Origin: Ruegeria atlantica
GTDB lineage: Bacteria; Pseudomonadota; Alphaproteobacteria; Rhodobacterales; Rhodobacteraceae
DNA length: 64,000 nucleotides
Direction: 5' to 3'
Assembly (NCBI GenBank): GCA_013032095.1
Contig: WQBJ01000013.1
Span: 54,040 to 118,039, forward strand
Translations under genes and position numbers: made by a program
In this document: positions 46,090 through 56,081 of the stretch, one piece after another
How positions within the stretch are numbered: the first letter of the stretch is position 1
Layout of the letters: each line of letters starts with the position of its first letter
The notes under the pieces: generated by a model
The model's input: only the letters and a program-made list of their open reading frames with translations
Database searches by the model: none
What the model was told of the DNA's origin: nothing

Positions 46090-47439
46090 TTACTCGGCCA
46101 TATTCTCCGCAAGCCAATGTTCCAGCCAGTGAATGTTGTAGTCACCGCTGTGGAGGTCGGGTTCCTGCAACAGCGCGTGAAACAGCGGCACGGTGGTGTC
46201 GATGCCGTCTACGATCAGTTCACCCAAAGCGCGTTCCAGCCGTGCCAGAGCTTCGTCCCGGTCGCGGCCCTGCACGATCAGCTTGGCAATCAGCGAGTCA
46301 TAGTAGGGTGGGATCGAATACCCGTCATACAGCGCCGAATCCATCCGCACACCCAGACCGCCCGGGGCGTGATAGGCCGTGATCTTGCCCGGGCAGGGCG
46401 AGAAGTTTGGCAGCTTCTCGGCGTTAATGCGAACCTCGATGGCGTGGCCATTGATCTCCAGGTCGTCTTGACCGAACGACATGTCTTCACCAGCGGCGAC
46501 GAGGATTTGTTCGCGCACCAGATCGACGCCAAAGATGCCTTCGGTCACCGGGTGTTCCACCTGCAGACGGGTGTTCATTTCGATGAAGTAGAACTCGCCA
46601 TTTTCGTAGAGGAACTCGATGGTGCCCGCGCCGATGTAGTTAATTTTGGCCACGGCGTCAGCACAGATCTTACCGATCTTGGCGCGCTCTTCCGGAGTGA
46701 TGCAGGGGCCGGGGGCTTCTTCGAACACCTTCTGGTGGCGGCGCTGCAGAGAGCAGTCACGCTCACCCAGATGGACCGCTTTACCTTTACCGTCGCCAAA
46801 GACCTGAATCTCGATATGGCGGGGTGTGGTCAGGTATTTTTCGATATAGACCTCGTCATTGCCAAAGGCGGCCTTGCCTTCGGCGCGCGCGGTCATAAAG
46901 GCGCTTTCCATCTCGTCCGCGCTCATCGCGACTTTCATGCCGCGCCCGCCGCCGCCGGCGGTGGCCTTGATGATGACGGGATAGCCGAATTCCTCACCGA
47001 TCTTCTTGGCAGTAGCCAGATCGGGAACGCCACCGTCGGAACCGGGAACGCAAGGAACGCCCAGCTGTTTCATCGTGTCCTTGGCGGTGATCTTGTCGCC
47101 CATCACGCGGATATGTTCGGCGGTGGGGCCGATGAAAGTGATGCCGTGGTCTTCGACGATCTGAACGAACTCGGCGTTTTCGGACAGGAAGCCATAGCCG
47201 GGATGGATCGCCTGCGCTCCGGTGATTTCACAGGCCGAGATAATCGCGGGCACAGATAGATAGCTTTGCGGGCTGGGCGGAGGGCCAATACAGACCGATT
47301 CGTCCGCCATGCGCACATGCATCGCGTCACTGTCGGCGGTCGAATGCACGGCGACCGTTTTAATCCCCATCTCGCGCGCGGCGCGGATGACGCGCAGGGC
47401 GATCTCGCCTCGGTTGGCAATCAGGATCTTGTCGAACAT
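46090..47439 (-). CDS. accC: acetyl-CoA carboxylase biotin carboxylase
   Basis: 449 residues. ATP-dependent carboxylation of biotin on BCCP, first step of fatty acid synthesis. Seen: ATP-grasp glycine-rich loop [11 protein letters not shown] near residue 165, [46 protein letters not shown], and the biotin-binding RINAEK. Follows accB by nine bases in one operon. Full length. Confidence 0.97.
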   Translation of the reverse strand: MFDKILIANRGEIALRVIRAAREMGIKTVAVHSTADSDAMHVRMADESVCIGPPPSPQSYLSVPAIISACEITGAQAIHPGYGFLSENAEFVQIVEDHGITFIGPTAEHIRVMGDKITAKDTMKQLGVPCVPGSDGGVPDLATAKKIGEEFGYPVIIKATAGGGGRGMKVAMSADEMESAFMTARAEGKAAFGNDEVYIEKYLTTPRHIEIQVFGDGKGKAVHLGERDCSLQRRHQKVFEEAPGPCITPEERAKIGKICADAVAKINYIGAGTIEFLYENGEFYFIEMNTRLQVEHPVTEGIFGVDLVREQILVAAGEDMSFGQDDLEINGHAIEVRINAEKLPNFSPCPGKITAYHAPGGLGVRMDSALYDGYSIPPYYDSLIAKLIVQGRDRDEALARLERALGELIVDGIDTTVPLFHALLQEPDLHSGDYNIHWLEHWLAENMAE

Positions 47440-47448
47440 GGGCCCGCC

Positions 47449-47949
47449 TTACTCGATGATTACCAGAGGGGTGCCGAATTCCACAGCGTCGCCGTCGCCG
47501 ACCAGAATACGCTTGATGGTGCCTGCCTTCGGGGCGTGGATGTGGTTCATGGTTTTCATCGCTTCGACGATCAGCAGCGTGTCGCCTTCCGAAACAGAGG
47601 CACCAACCGAAATGAACGCAGGCGCGCCTGGTTCCGGCTGCATATAGACGGTTCCGACCATAGGCGAGGTCACTGCGCCAGGATGGCTTGCCGGATCTTC
47701 CTGCGCAGTGGGCGCCTCGGCGGCGGGGGCTGGAGCGGCAACAGGGGCAGCGGCAGGTGCAGCTGCGGCCGGAACGGCAACCTGTACCGGAGCAGCTGCG
47801 ACGTTGTTCATGCGGCTGACGCGCACATTCAGGCTGTCTTCCTCACCGTATTCGCGTTTGACCTGCAGTTCAGTCAGGTCGTTTTCGCGCAGCAATTCGG
47901 CCAGAGCCTTGATGAATGCCACGTCCGCTTCGTGTTTGGTGTCTGTCAT
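47449..47949 (-). CDS. accB: biotin carboxyl carrier protein
   Basis: 166 residues. N-terminal 65 residues fold domain, then an Ala/Pro-rich linker ([18 protein letters not shown]), then the biotinyl domain with [10 protein letters not shown]; Thr replaces Met in the usual EAMKM. The Lys in EAMK is the biotin site. First gene of accB-accC. Divergent from nothing nearby; the LuxR-PAS gene lies upstream. Confidence 0.96.
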   Translation of the reverse strand: MTDTKHEADVAFIKALAELLRENDLTELQVKREYGEEDSLNVRVSRMNNVAAAPVQVAVPAAAAPAAAPVAAPAPAAEAPTAQEDPASHPGAVTSPMVGTVYMQPEPGAPAFISVGASVSEGDTLLIVEAMKTMNHIHAPKAGTIKRILVGDGDAVEFGTPLVIIE

Positions 47950-48098
47950 GAGTGTCCTCGACGGTTCCCCTTTGGCCCGTCTGTTCCTGCGGGCTTTGGT
48001 CTGATTACGCAGCGTTATAAGCCAAGCGCCCGGTTATGAAAAGCGCGTCTAGGCCTGTCAGATGAGGGTTTGCCCGAGTTTTCGTAGGGGAAAAGAGG

Positions 48099-48635
48099 CT
48101 ATAGCGGCATTCCGGAAAGTTTCGCCACCAATTCGGGTAACTTACGAGCTCCAAATTTCTCAAGCAAGCGCGCGCGATAGGCTTCGATCGTGCGATAGCT
48201 CAGGTTCAGTTCCATCCCAATTTCTTTTGCGGACAGGCCGCGGCAGGACAGAATTGCGACTTCGCGCTCGCGGGCTGTAAGTTCGACCAGCGGGCGTTCT
48301 TCCGAGATATCGGAAAAGCTCCAGATACCATGACGGAACGGGTCGTCCGGCGTCAATGATCGTCCGCGCGCGCGGCACCAGAACAGATCGCTGTTTCGGC
48401 GGCGCATGACCCGTTCGTCGGTATAGTACCCAGTGTCGCGCATGACCTGCAGGCTGCGTGCGCCGATGCGTTCCCAATCGGCAACCGATGGGTACAGATG
48501 CAAAAGAGGCATGTTGCGATAGTCCGCAGCCTCACCTCCAAACGTGCGTGCGAACTGCAGGTTGCAGCGCCGGATGATCCGGTTCTCCAATTCAACAAGT
48601 CCAATTGGCGCATATTCAAACGCGGGGTCGCTCAT
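48099..48635 (-). CDS. LuxR-type regulator with PAS domain
   Basis: 178 residues. PAS-like domain (EYAPIGLVELENRIIRRCN, YYTDERVMRRRNSDLFWC) then a C-terminal LuxR HTH: LTAREREVAILSCRGLSAKEIGMELNLSYRTIEAYRARLLEKFG. No receiver domain, so it senses through the PAS part. Start MSDPAFEYAP chosen as it begins the domain; the frame extends further upstream with unlikely sequence. No target is evident. Confidence 0.82.
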   Translation of the reverse strand: MSDPAFEYAPIGLVELENRIIRRCNLQFARTFGGEAADYRNMPLLHLYPSVADWERIGARSLQVMRDTGYYTDERVMRRRNSDLFWCRARGRSLTPDDPFRHGIWSFSDISEERPLVELTAREREVAILSCRGLSAKEIGMELNLSYRTIEAYRARLLEKFGARKLPELVAKLSGMPL

Positions 48636-48839
48636 GCGGCTATCGTGCAGGGAATCCAGCGAAATTAGAAGAGGCAGCACACATATTTTGGTTTCGGCGG
48701 TCAAGCTTTGCGTCGGGTGAAATTGTTAATATTGTAAATGGCCTTTGAAAATCCATGCTTAACCAATAGAAATACATCAAGAGTTCTGAAAATCATGCGT
48801 AGCATGATCGAATGGTTTCGCTTGGGGAGGGGCGAGGGC

Positions 48840-50135
48840 ATGCGCGATACGCTGACAGGCAGCCGAATTCGGGAAAGGCGTCAGATCGCAGGATTGCGGC
48901 AGGCGGAGCTTGCGCGTCAGGTCGGGATCTCGGCCTCTTACCTGAACCTGATTGAGCACAACCGTCGCAGGATCGGTGGTAAGTTGGTGGTCGATATCGC
49001 AGCGGCGCTGATGGTGGAGCCATCTGTGCTGACGCAGGGAATTGAGGCCACGTTGATTTCGGCGCTGCGCGAGGCCGCAGCGGATGCCGTCGGGCAAGAG
49101 GCCGAGTTGGACGGGCTGGAAGAGTTCGCCGGTCGATTCCCCGGATGGGCCGGCGTTCTGGCGCAGATGCACCGTAGGGTCGTTTCGTTGGAGCGTACAG
49201 TTGAAACCCTGTCTGATCGGCTGACTCATGACCCACACTTGGCCGCGTCGATGCACGAGGTCTTGTCAACTGCAGCCGCGATTCGCTCGACCGCTGCAAT
49301 TCTGGCCGACACGCACGAGATTGAGCCCGAATGGCGGGACCGGTTTCACAGCAACCTGCATCAGGATGCCGAGCGGTTAGCGGAAAGCTCAAAATCTCTG
49401 GTCACCTATCTGGACGAGAGTGATTCTGCCGGGGATCATCGCGGCGTGCCGCTGGAAGATGTCGAAGCCTTTTTTGGCACTCACGGGCACCATTTCCCAC
49501 ATATTGAGCAGGGTGGTGACGAAGCTGAGATCGACTTGAGCGAGATGGAATCGACCGCAGCACGATCCTTGACCCGTGATTTTCTGGGCATTTACGCTGC
49601 AGATGCACGCGCTATGCCGATGGAAAAGCTGCAGGCTGCGCTCGCCGACGGTCCGTTGGACCCTCTGCAATTGGCATCGCAGTTTTCCGTTGATGTCGCC
49701 ACTGTATTGCGCAGGCTTGCCGCGTTGCCAGACGGTTACCTGGGGCGACCAACAGGGCTGGTCGTGTGTGACGCGTCTGGCAGTATTCTGTTCAGTAAAC
49801 CCGTGCCGGGTTTTGCCATGCCACGCTTCGGCGAGGCTTGCCCCCTGTGGCCGCTATTTCAGGCGTTGAACCGGCCTCTAGTGCCCATCCGCCAAAGGGT
49901 GGTGCAACTCGGGCGGACGGCGGCGGTGTTCGACTGTTACTCTTACGCGTGGCCGCAAACCATATCGGGGTATGATCAGGGTCCGGTTTACCGCTCGGTG
50001 ATGCTGGTTCAATCGATTGAGGATGTTGCTCAGGATCAGCAGGCCGTTGCTCGGGTTGGCCCAAGTTGCAGGGTTTGCCCACACAGCGACTGCACGTCGC
50101 GTCGCGAGCCTTCGATTCTGAGCGAAGGTTTTTGA
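48840..50135 (+). CDS. XRE/short-chain fatty acyl regulator
   Basis: 431 residues: N-terminal XRE HTH (LTGSRIRERRQIAGLRQAELARQVGISASYLNLIEHNRRRIG), a central helical region, and a C-terminal ScfR/PrpR-type domain with Cys clusters CRVCPHSDC. This is the plan of the short-chain fatty acyl-CoA responsive regulators (RamB/PrpR type). Ribosome site ggggagg nine bases before the ATG; an upstream in-frame ATG at 48738 has no support. Divergent from the LuxR gene. Likely controls propionate or acetate metabolism, inferred only. Confidence 0.82.
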   Translation: MRDTLTGSRIRERRQIAGLRQAELARQVGISASYLNLIEHNRRRIGGKLVVDIAAALMVEPSVLTQGIEATLISALREAAADAVGQEAELDGLEEFAGRFPGWAGVLAQMHRRVVSLERTVETLSDRLTHDPHLAASMHEVLSTAAAIRSTAAILADTHEIEPEWRDRFHSNLHQDAERLAESSKSLVTYLDESDSAGDHRGVPLEDVEAFFGTHGHHFPHIEQGGDEAEIDLSEMESTAARSLTRDFLGIYAADARAMPMEKLQAALADGPLDPLQLASQFSVDVATVLRRLAALPDGYLGRPTGLVVCDASGSILFSKPVPGFAMPRFGEACPLWPLFQALNRPLVPIRQRVVQLGRTAAVFDCYSYAWPQTISGYDQGPVYRSVMLVQSIEDVAQDQQAVARVGPSCRVCPHSDCTSRREPSILSEGF

Positions 50136-50213
50136 CAGTTTCCTGACACTGCGCGTAAGCTGGCGGCGACGGGTCTGCCAGTATATGACCTGTCACGGGG
50201 AGGACGGACAACC

Positions 50214-50594
50214 ATGAGCCGTAAGGTTCTGTTAATTGAGGATGAGCCCAACATTGCCGAGGCCATTCGTTTTCTGCTGACGCGCGAGGGTTGGCAGGTT
50301 GAAACTCATGCCGAAGGCACGGATGCGTTGCAAGTCATTCAGGGGGCAAACCCTGACTTGGTTATTCTGGACGTGATGCTGCCGGGCAAAAGCGGAATGG
50401 AGATTCTGCGAGATTTGCGCGAGTTGGAAGACATGCAGGGTCTGCCGGTTCTGATGTTGACGGCCCGCGGGCAGTCTCGTGACCGAGAGATGGCCGAGAA
50501 TGCCGGAGTCAGCCGGTTCATGACCAAGCCATTTTCCAATACCGAGATGCTGACAGCGGTGCGCGATCTGCATGCGCAAGCGACACAGTCATGA
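50214..50594 (+). CDS. response regulator, receiver only
   Basis: 126 residues, receiver domain only (no output). Acidic pocket at IEDEPN, phospho-acceptor Asp53 (VILDVMLP), and Lys of MTKPF. A stand-alone phospho-relay partner. It shares four bases with the next gene and is two genes upstream of a histidine kinase, which is probably its partner. Confidence 0.93.
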   Translation: MSRKVLLIEDEPNIAEAIRFLLTREGWQVETHAEGTDALQVIQGANPDLVILDVMLPGKSGMEILRDLRELEDMQGLPVLMLTARGQSRDREMAENAGVSRFMTKPFSNTEMLTAVRDLHAQATQS

Positions 50595-50905
50595 GCTCGG
50601 ACGAAGATCGACCGTCCTCGGTTTCCCGGCCTTCGCTGTTTTTGGAGCGGCAGAGTTATCGCCGCCGCAGGTTGTCGGACGCAGCGCGTTTGTTGCCCTT
50701 TATGGGAGCTGCGCTGTTCGCGATCCCTATGCTTTGGCCGGATAGTCGAAGCGCGCAGGAAGGGGTGACCCTTTCGTCTGCGATCTTTTACATCTTCACC
50801 TGTTGGGCGGTCCTAATCGTGGCCAGCCTCGTGTTTGGCTTCGCAGCGGGGCGCATGACCGCACAGGACGATTCTGATCCCGAGACGGACCAATGGCAAC
50901 GCTGA
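50591..50905 (+). CDS. small membrane protein of the kinase operon
   Basis: 104 residues with two helices: LPFMGAALFAIPML and SAIFYIFTCWAVLIVASLVFGFAAG, then an acidic tail. Overlaps the response regulator upstream and the kinase downstream, so it is part of one operon and perhaps a membrane partner. No family recognised. Confidence 0.7.
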   Translation: MSSDEDRPSSVSRPSLFLERQSYRRRRLSDAARLLPFMGAALFAIPMLWPDSRSAQEGVTLSSAIFYIFTCWAVLIVASLVFGFAAGRMTAQDDSDPETDQWQR

Positions 50906-53571
50906 ACGTCCTGATTTTAGTCTGCCTTGGCTATGTGGTGCTGTTGTTTGGGGTTGCGTTTGCTGCAGACAGAATGGCGGCGGCCGGGCGAGGCGCGTGG
51001 CTACGATCTCCGCTGATCTACACTCTGTCGCTTTCCATCTATTGCACCGCTTGGACATTCTACGGGGCGGTGGGTAATGCCGCGCGGTCGGGGTTGGAGT
51101 TTGTGACGATCTACCTTGGCCCAACGCTGGTTATGATCAGCTGGTGGTGGGGGCTGCGTAAGTTGGTGCGGGTCGGGCGAAGTCAGCGGGTAACATCGAT
51201 CGCCGACCTGATCTCATCCCGCTACGGTAAGTCCAACACACTTGCGATTTGCGTGACCATTCTGGCCGTGCTGGGTGGCACCCCTTATATCGCGCTACAA
51301 TTGCAATCCATCACTCTCTCTTTCTCCATCTTTGCCGAAGCCGACCCCTCGGGCCTCTATCGTGAAGGCTCCAGCGTATTCTGGGTGGCGGCTGGTCTCG
51401 CCGTTTTTGCCATTCTTTTCGGTACGCGCAATCTGGACGCAAATGAGCGTCACCACGGGGTGGTTACGGCCATCGCGTTGGAATCGGTGGTCAAGCTGTT
51501 CGCCCTGCTGGCAGTAGGCGCTTTCGTCGTTTGGGGTGTTGCAGGGGGCGTAGGCCCTATGATGGACCGCATAGACGCGTCTGAGATTGGCCAATGGAAC
51601 GTGGATGCCGGACGGTGGACCACGTTTATCTTCTTGTCAGCGGCGGCGTTTGTCTGCCTGCCGCGGATGTTTCAGGTCATGGTTGTCGAAAACGCGGATG
51701 AGGGGCATTTGCGAACTGCCGCGTGGGCCTTTCCCCTTTATCTTCTGTTGATGAGTCTTTTTGTGGTTCCGATCGCAGTGGTTGGACTTGATCTGTTGCC
51801 CGAAGGGTCGAATCCTGACTTGTTCGTTCTGACGGTACCTCTTTCGCAAGGTAACGACTGGCTGGCGATGTTGTCTTTTATCGGCGGTTTTTCGTCGGCC
51901 ACGTCCATGGTCATTGTCACGGCGATGGCGCTGTCGACGATGGTCTCGAACCACGTCGTCATGCCGATCTGGCTGAGTACACAGGAGGGCGGCGGTGCCG
52001 TCTCTGGCGACGTGCGGAACGTGGTTCTGGTCGCGCGCCGGGTGTCAATCGCGGTGATCATGGCGTTGGGTTTCTTCTACTATCGTCTTTCCGGAGGCGG
52101 GGCGGCTCTGGCGTCGATTGGCTTGGTGGCCTTTGCCGGGTTTTCCCAGCTCCTGCCTGCTCTGGTTGGCGGCCTGTTCTGGCGAGGGGCAACAAGGACG
52201 GGTGCTTTGATGGGGCTGACTGTCGGTTTCCTGTTGTGGATATACACGCTGTTGCTGCCGGGGATGGGTGGGGCTTTGATGCCCGAGGTAGTTTTGCATA
52301 ACGGTCCGTTTGGTTGGGGCTGGCTTCGCCCCCAAGCCCTGTTCGGGATCGATGGAATGGACCCGATGGTGCATTCCGTCATGTGGTCGCTCTGTCTGAA
52401 TACGGTCGCGTTCTGCGTGGCGTCGCTGCTGAGCTTTCCCAGCCCACTCGAACGTCTGCAGGGTGCGCAGTTCGTCAACGTCTTCGACCACTCGGTCGCA
52501 CCGCGACGCTGGACCGGTTCAGTGGCGCAGAGCGAGGATCTGATGATCATGACCCAGCGGATACTGGGGGCGGTCCCGGCGCAGGAGTTTTTTCAGGCCG
52601 AAGCTGAAAAGCAGGGTGGTCGGGCTAGCCTGCCTGAACCTACGCCCGCCTTCCTTGAACGGCTGGAACGGGAATTGAGCGGCTCTGTCGGGGCTGCAAC
52701 GGCCCACGCGATGATTGGCCAGATCGTTGGAGGGTCTTCCGTCTCGGTCGAAGACCTGTTGGCTGTGGCCGACGAATCTGCTCAATTGCTTGAGTATTCA
52801 AGCCAGCTCGAGGCGAAATCGGCCGAGCTGACCCGGACTGCGCGACAGTTGCGGGAAGCCAATACGAAATTGACGCAAATCTCGGAGCAAAAGGACAGCT
52901 TCCTTAGTCAGGTCAGTCATGAACTACGCACGCCCATGACCTCGATCCGGGCCTTTTCCGAGATCATGCGCGACACGGACGGGCTGAGCGCCGAGGAGCA
53001 GACGCGCTATGCCGCAATCATCCATGATGAAGCGCTGCGTCTGACGCGGTTGCTGGACGACCTTCTGGACCTGAGCGTGCTGGAAAGTGGTCAGGTCAGC
53101 TTGAACGTGGGTGGTGACACGCTGCGTTCGGTGCTGGACCGGGCGGTGTCCAGTGCACTGGCCGGGGCCGGGCACACGTTGACCGTCCAGCGCAGTAAAG
53201 TGTCCGAACGTATCCCGCTGCAAACCGATCTGGACCGACTGGGGCAGGTCTTTATCAACTTGATTTCGAACGCGCAGAAATACTGCGATGCCGAAGATCC
53301 GATTTTGACGATTTCAGCACACGACGTGGGTGGTCAGGTTGTTATAGATTTCGCTGACAATGGCAGTGGTATTCCACCAGAGGCTCGGTCGATGGTGTTT
53401 GAGAAATTCGCCCGTGTCGGCGTCGACAAGGCGGGCGGTGCCGGACTGGGGTTGGCGATCTGTCGTGAGATCATGCAGCGCTTGGGTGGTGAAATTACCT
53501 ATCTGCCGGGGCAGGGGGGGGCGGCGTTCCGCGTGCGGCTGCCAATGGCTTACCGGCAGGCTGCCCAATGA
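50893..53571 (+). CDS. transporter-fused sensor histidine kinase
   Basis: 892 residues: N-terminal solute:sodium symporter-like module of about 12-13 helices (residues 1-520), then a linker with coiled coil (residues ~615-660, ARQLREANTKLTQISEQKDS), HisKA with phospho-acceptor His676 (SFLSQVSHELRTPMTS), and HATPase with LISNAQKY, DNGSGIPPEA, GGAGLGLAI. Same plan as CbrA of pseudomonads, where the transporter half senses or carries a nutrient. Lacks the extra STAC and receiver domains seen in many relatives. Overlaps its upstream neighbour by 13 bases. Confidence 0.9.
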   Translation: MATLNVLILVCLGYVVLLFGVAFAADRMAAAGRGAWLRSPLIYTLSLSIYCTAWTFYGAVGNAARSGLEFVTIYLGPTLVMISWWWGLRKLVRVGRSQRVTSIADLISSRYGKSNTLAICVTILAVLGGTPYIALQLQSITLSFSIFAEADPSGLYREGSSVFWVAAGLAVFAILFGTRNLDANERHHGVVTAIALESVVKLFALLAVGAFVVWGVAGGVGPMMDRIDASEIGQWNVDAGRWTTFIFLSAAAFVCLPRMFQVMVVENADEGHLRTAAWAFPLYLLLMSLFVVPIAVVGLDLLPEGSNPDLFVLTVPLSQGNDWLAMLSFIGGFSSATSMVIVTAMALSTMVSNHVVMPIWLSTQEGGGAVSGDVRNVVLVARRVSIAVIMALGFFYYRLSGGGAALASIGLVAFAGFSQLLPALVGGLFWRGATRTGALMGLTVGFLLWIYTLLLPGMGGALMPEVVLHNGPFGWGWLRPQALFGIDGMDPMVHSVMWSLCLNTVAFCVASLLSFPSPLERLQGAQFVNVFDHSVAPRRWTGSVAQSEDLMIMTQRILGAVPAQEFFQAEAEKQGGRASLPEPTPAFLERLERELSGSVGAATAHAMIGQIVGGSSVSVEDLLAVADESAQLLEYSSQLEAKSAELTRTARQLREANTKLTQISEQKDSFLSQVSHELRTPMTSIRAFSEIMRDTDGLSAEEQTRYAAIIHDEALRLTRLLDDLLDLSVLESGQVSLNVGGDTLRSVLDRAVSSALAGAGHTLTVQRSKVSERIPLQTDLDRLGQVFINLISNAQKYCDAEDPILTISAHDVGGQVVIDFADNGSGIPPEARSMVFEKFARVGVDKAGGAGLGLAICREIMQRLGGEITYLPGQGGAAFRVRLPMAYRQAAQ

Positions 53572-53647
53572 CGCGGGTGTAAAGACATTCGTAACCTTCA
53601 ACGGGTTAGACCAGAAGTCAGTTACAGAATTTACAGCGGTTTGGGCC

Positions 53648-54754
53648 ATGACGAAAACGGTCAGCGCGGCATTGGCGCGCAAGCTTTCAGCGGGACAGGA
53701 GGAGCAGGGTGACAAACCGCGTTCGGTCCTTCGAGCGCTACGGCTTGCCTTTGCGCGGGCGGCCAGTGACAGGCTGCAGCTACCTTTGGCCGTGATTGGC
53801 GCGAAGCAATCTGTTCGCGCACCTGAGGCGCTGGCGGATCGGGTTGGGGCCGATTGGCTGTTGTTGCAGTTCGTGAACGGTGATGGCGTAGTCACCGCCG
53901 CTTGCTTGGACTTGGGGGCCGTTTCCGCAATTGTACAGGTTCAAACGATCGGAGAGGTTCTGACCGATGCCCCCGCCCCCCGCGCATTCACGCCTACAGA
54001 CGGGGCGATGGTCGCCCCTCTTGTCGAAGACGCCCTGAACCGCGCGGTGGATCTGGTAGATACCACAGCGGATCGGTCCAGCTTGTCAGGTTACGAGTTT
54101 TCTTATCGATCAACTGATTTGCGTTCGCTGTCGTTGGCATTGGTGGAAGACCTGTACCGGGTTTTCGAGTTTACCGTTGAGTTGGGGGGAGGACCGCAGC
54201 AAGGTCAGATTTCGGTCTTTTTACCCGACCGATCTGCTGAGGAAGAAAACGAGATAACAGATGACGTCATCGGACCAAATCTTGAGCAGGCAGCAGGGAT
54301 TTTGCGGGCTGAGTTGGATACGGTGATCTGCCGTATGTCGCTGTCGCTGGGTGCGCTGTCTGATCTTGGGGTGGGCGATGTTTTGCCCCTCACAGGATCA
54401 AGGTTGGATCGGGCTGATGTTCTAACAATCGACCAAACACGTGCGGCAATTGGGCGCCTGGGACAATGTGGCGGTATGCGCGCGGTACGCCTGAACGAAT
54501 ATGAGCCTCTGTCTGTATGGACACAGTCTGAGGTAGAAGAGTTTCTGGATTCGCATTCGACCGCATCGGCACGACACAGGCCGGAAATGCCCGCGCCGAC
54601 AGAGATATCGCACGTGCCAGTTTCCTCAGAACAATGCTCGGCCAGCGGCACAGAGACTGACCTTAACATCGCCAATTCAGATCAGATGGTTGCCGAGATT
54701 TCGCAACTTGCAGGATTGTCGCAACCGGGCCATGACCCGGAAAGCTTCAGCTAG
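53648..54754 (+). CDS. FliM/FliN-family SPOA-domain protein
   Basis: 368 residues. Beginning ALARKLSAGQEEQ and ending with a region GDVLPLTGSRLDRADVLTIDQTRAAIGRLGQCGG that reads as the SPOA domain of flagellar motor switch or type III secretion proteins. The middle domain is divergent. No flagellar genes are beside it; Rhodobacteraceae often have such a divergent FliM away from the main cluster. An in-frame opening far upstream overlaps the kinase; MTKTVS is preferred. Confidence 0.72.
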   Translation: MTKTVSAALARKLSAGQEEQGDKPRSVLRALRLAFARAASDRLQLPLAVIGAKQSVRAPEALADRVGADWLLLQFVNGDGVVTAACLDLGAVSAIVQVQTIGEVLTDAPAPRAFTPTDGAMVAPLVEDALNRAVDLVDTTADRSSLSGYEFSYRSTDLRSLSLALVEDLYRVFEFTVELGGGPQQGQISVFLPDRSAEEENEITDDVIGPNLEQAAGILRAELDTVICRMSLSLGALSDLGVGDVLPLTGSRLDRADVLTIDQTRAAIGRLGQCGGMRAVRLNEYEPLSVWTQSEVEEFLDSHSTASARHRPEMPAPTEISHVPVSSEQCSASGTETDLNIANSDQMVAEISQLAGLSQPGHDPESFS

Positions 54755-54755
54755 A

Positions 54756-55187
54756 TCAATCGGCCTCGCTGCGGGTCTGATCAAGAATCGGGCGAAGGTT
54801 GTCCAGCGCATACCCGGCTTTGTGTGTGGCTTCCAAAATGTCGTCGGTGCTCATGCGGTCGCACTGCCCCAGTGCCCAAACCACCGAGCATCGCGTGCCC
54901 GAAGCACAGTAGGCCAGAACCGGCCCGCTGCAGCTTTCTGCCAGCTCTCGTTGCAGGGCCACATTTTCAGGTGTCATGGTCTGATGTGTCAGCTCCAACA
55001 CCTCATATTCCAGACCCGCTGCGCGTACTGCGTCTCCGATTGCATCGGATTGCATGATTGCTGGAACCTCGACATTTGGTCGGTTGCAAATGACCTTAAC
55101 GAAACCGGCTTCGGCAATGGCTGGAACGTCCTCGACCGTGATTTGCGGTGAGACAGCGTAGCGGGGTGTAATTGGGCGAATCTCCAT
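54756..55187 (-). CDS. TIGR01244-family sulfur transferase/phosphatase
   Basis: 143 residues. DUF442 fold: ITVEDVPAIAEAGFVKVICNRP and the catalytic loop CASGTRCSV, where the first Cys carries sulfur or phosphate. In BigR operons this domain is often fused to an MBL domain (Blh); here it is separate, at the end of the same operon. It likely moves sulfane sulfur. Stop adjoins the convergent FliM-like gene. Confidence 0.88.
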   Translation of the reverse strand: MEIRPITPRYAVSPQITVEDVPAIAEAGFVKVICNRPNVEVPAIMQSDAIGDAVRAAGLEYEVLELTHQTMTPENVALQRELAESCSGPVLAYCASGTRCSVVWALGQCDRMSTDDILEATHKAGYALDNLRPILDQTRSEAD

Positions 55188-55196
55188 GGCAATTGC

Positions 55197-55628
55197 TTAT
55201 GCCGCGTTGGCGGTTCTGTCCAGTTGCGCGCCCAGAGTAGGGGCTGCGTACATACCTGCGATCATAGAGATAAGGAAGATGGTGCCGTCGACTCCACCGT
55301 AGCTCAACGAAGCCAGTGCAGGGCCGGGGCAAAGTCCGGCCAACCCCCATCCCATGCCGAACAGAACAGAACCTAGGATCAGTCGACGATCTAGTGCGAA
55401 GGCTACCTTTGGCGGGTATTGCCCGCCGGTCAATGGTTGACGACCGACTGTCAACCGCCACGCAACCAGCATGGGAATGATCGCGCCGCCCATCACAAAG
55501 GCGAGCGTCGGGTCCCACTGCCCAAACACATCCAACCAACCCTGCACCTTGGTGGTGTCGGTCATGCCGGAAATCAGCAGGCCCGTGCCGAACAAGGACC
55601 CTGCGAGAAGAGATATGAGGGCACGCAT
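55197..55628 (-). CDS. YeeE/YedE half-transporter (PmpB-like)
   Basis: 143 residues, four or five helices: LISLLAGSLFGTGLLISGMT at the N terminus (start codon chosen here), with the Cys motif GLCPGPALASL near residue 100 typical of sulfur transporters of this family. With the gene upstream it likely forms one functional YeeE/YedE-type transporter for thiosulfate or sulfite. The two overlap by one base (TGATG). Confidence 0.85.
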   Translation of the reverse strand: MRALISLLAGSLFGTGLLISGMTDTTKVQGWLDVFGQWDPTLAFVMGGAIIPMLVAWRLTVGRQPLTGGQYPPKVAFALDRRLILGSVLFGMGWGLAGLCPGPALASLSYGGVDGTIFLISMIAGMYAAPTLGAQLDRTANAA

Positions 55629-56050
55629 CAGATCAGCCCCCACATATGGCGCAACAGAGCCAGCGTTATGCCACCGGCTGCGATGTAGATGATTGTGGCG
55701 ACGATACCACGTAGGGAAAAGCGTGAAATCCCGCATACCCCGTGACCCGAGGTGCATCCATTAGCAAGACGCGTGCCGACGCCCACTAGCAACCCGGCGA
55801 TGATGACGACCGTGATGTTGCTCGTCAGGTGCGTCTGCGGTGCCGATGACAGCAGTGGCCGCAGTAACAGAGGCATCCCGACCACTCCTGCCAGAAAGCT
55901 CAGCCGTTCGAGTGAGCGGTCACTGTTGTCGACCAACCCGCCTATTATGCCGCTGGCCCCCATGATGCGCCCGTTGCCCAGCAGGTAGACGGCAGCACCC
56001 AGACCAATCAGAAGACCCCCGCCGAGGCCCCATATCCATTCAGCTTGCAT
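55628..56050 (-). CDS. YeeE/YedE half-transporter (PmpA-like)
   Basis: 140 residues with four helices, motifs GASGIIGGLVDNSD and NGCTSGHGVCGISR, the latter the YeeE/YedE sulfur-binding Cys site. Pairs with the downstream half. Located between the MBL gene and the second half in one operon. Confidence 0.86.
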   Translation of the reverse strand: MQAEWIWGLGGGLLIGLGAAVYLLGNGRIMGASGIIGGLVDNSDRSLERLSFLAGVVGMPLLLRPLLSSAPQTHLTSNITVVIIAGLLVGVGTRLANGCTSGHGVCGISRFSLRGIVATIIYIAAGGITLALLRHMWGLI

Positions 56051-56081
56051 TGTTGTTCCTTTGCCCGATTTTGCCAGCGCT

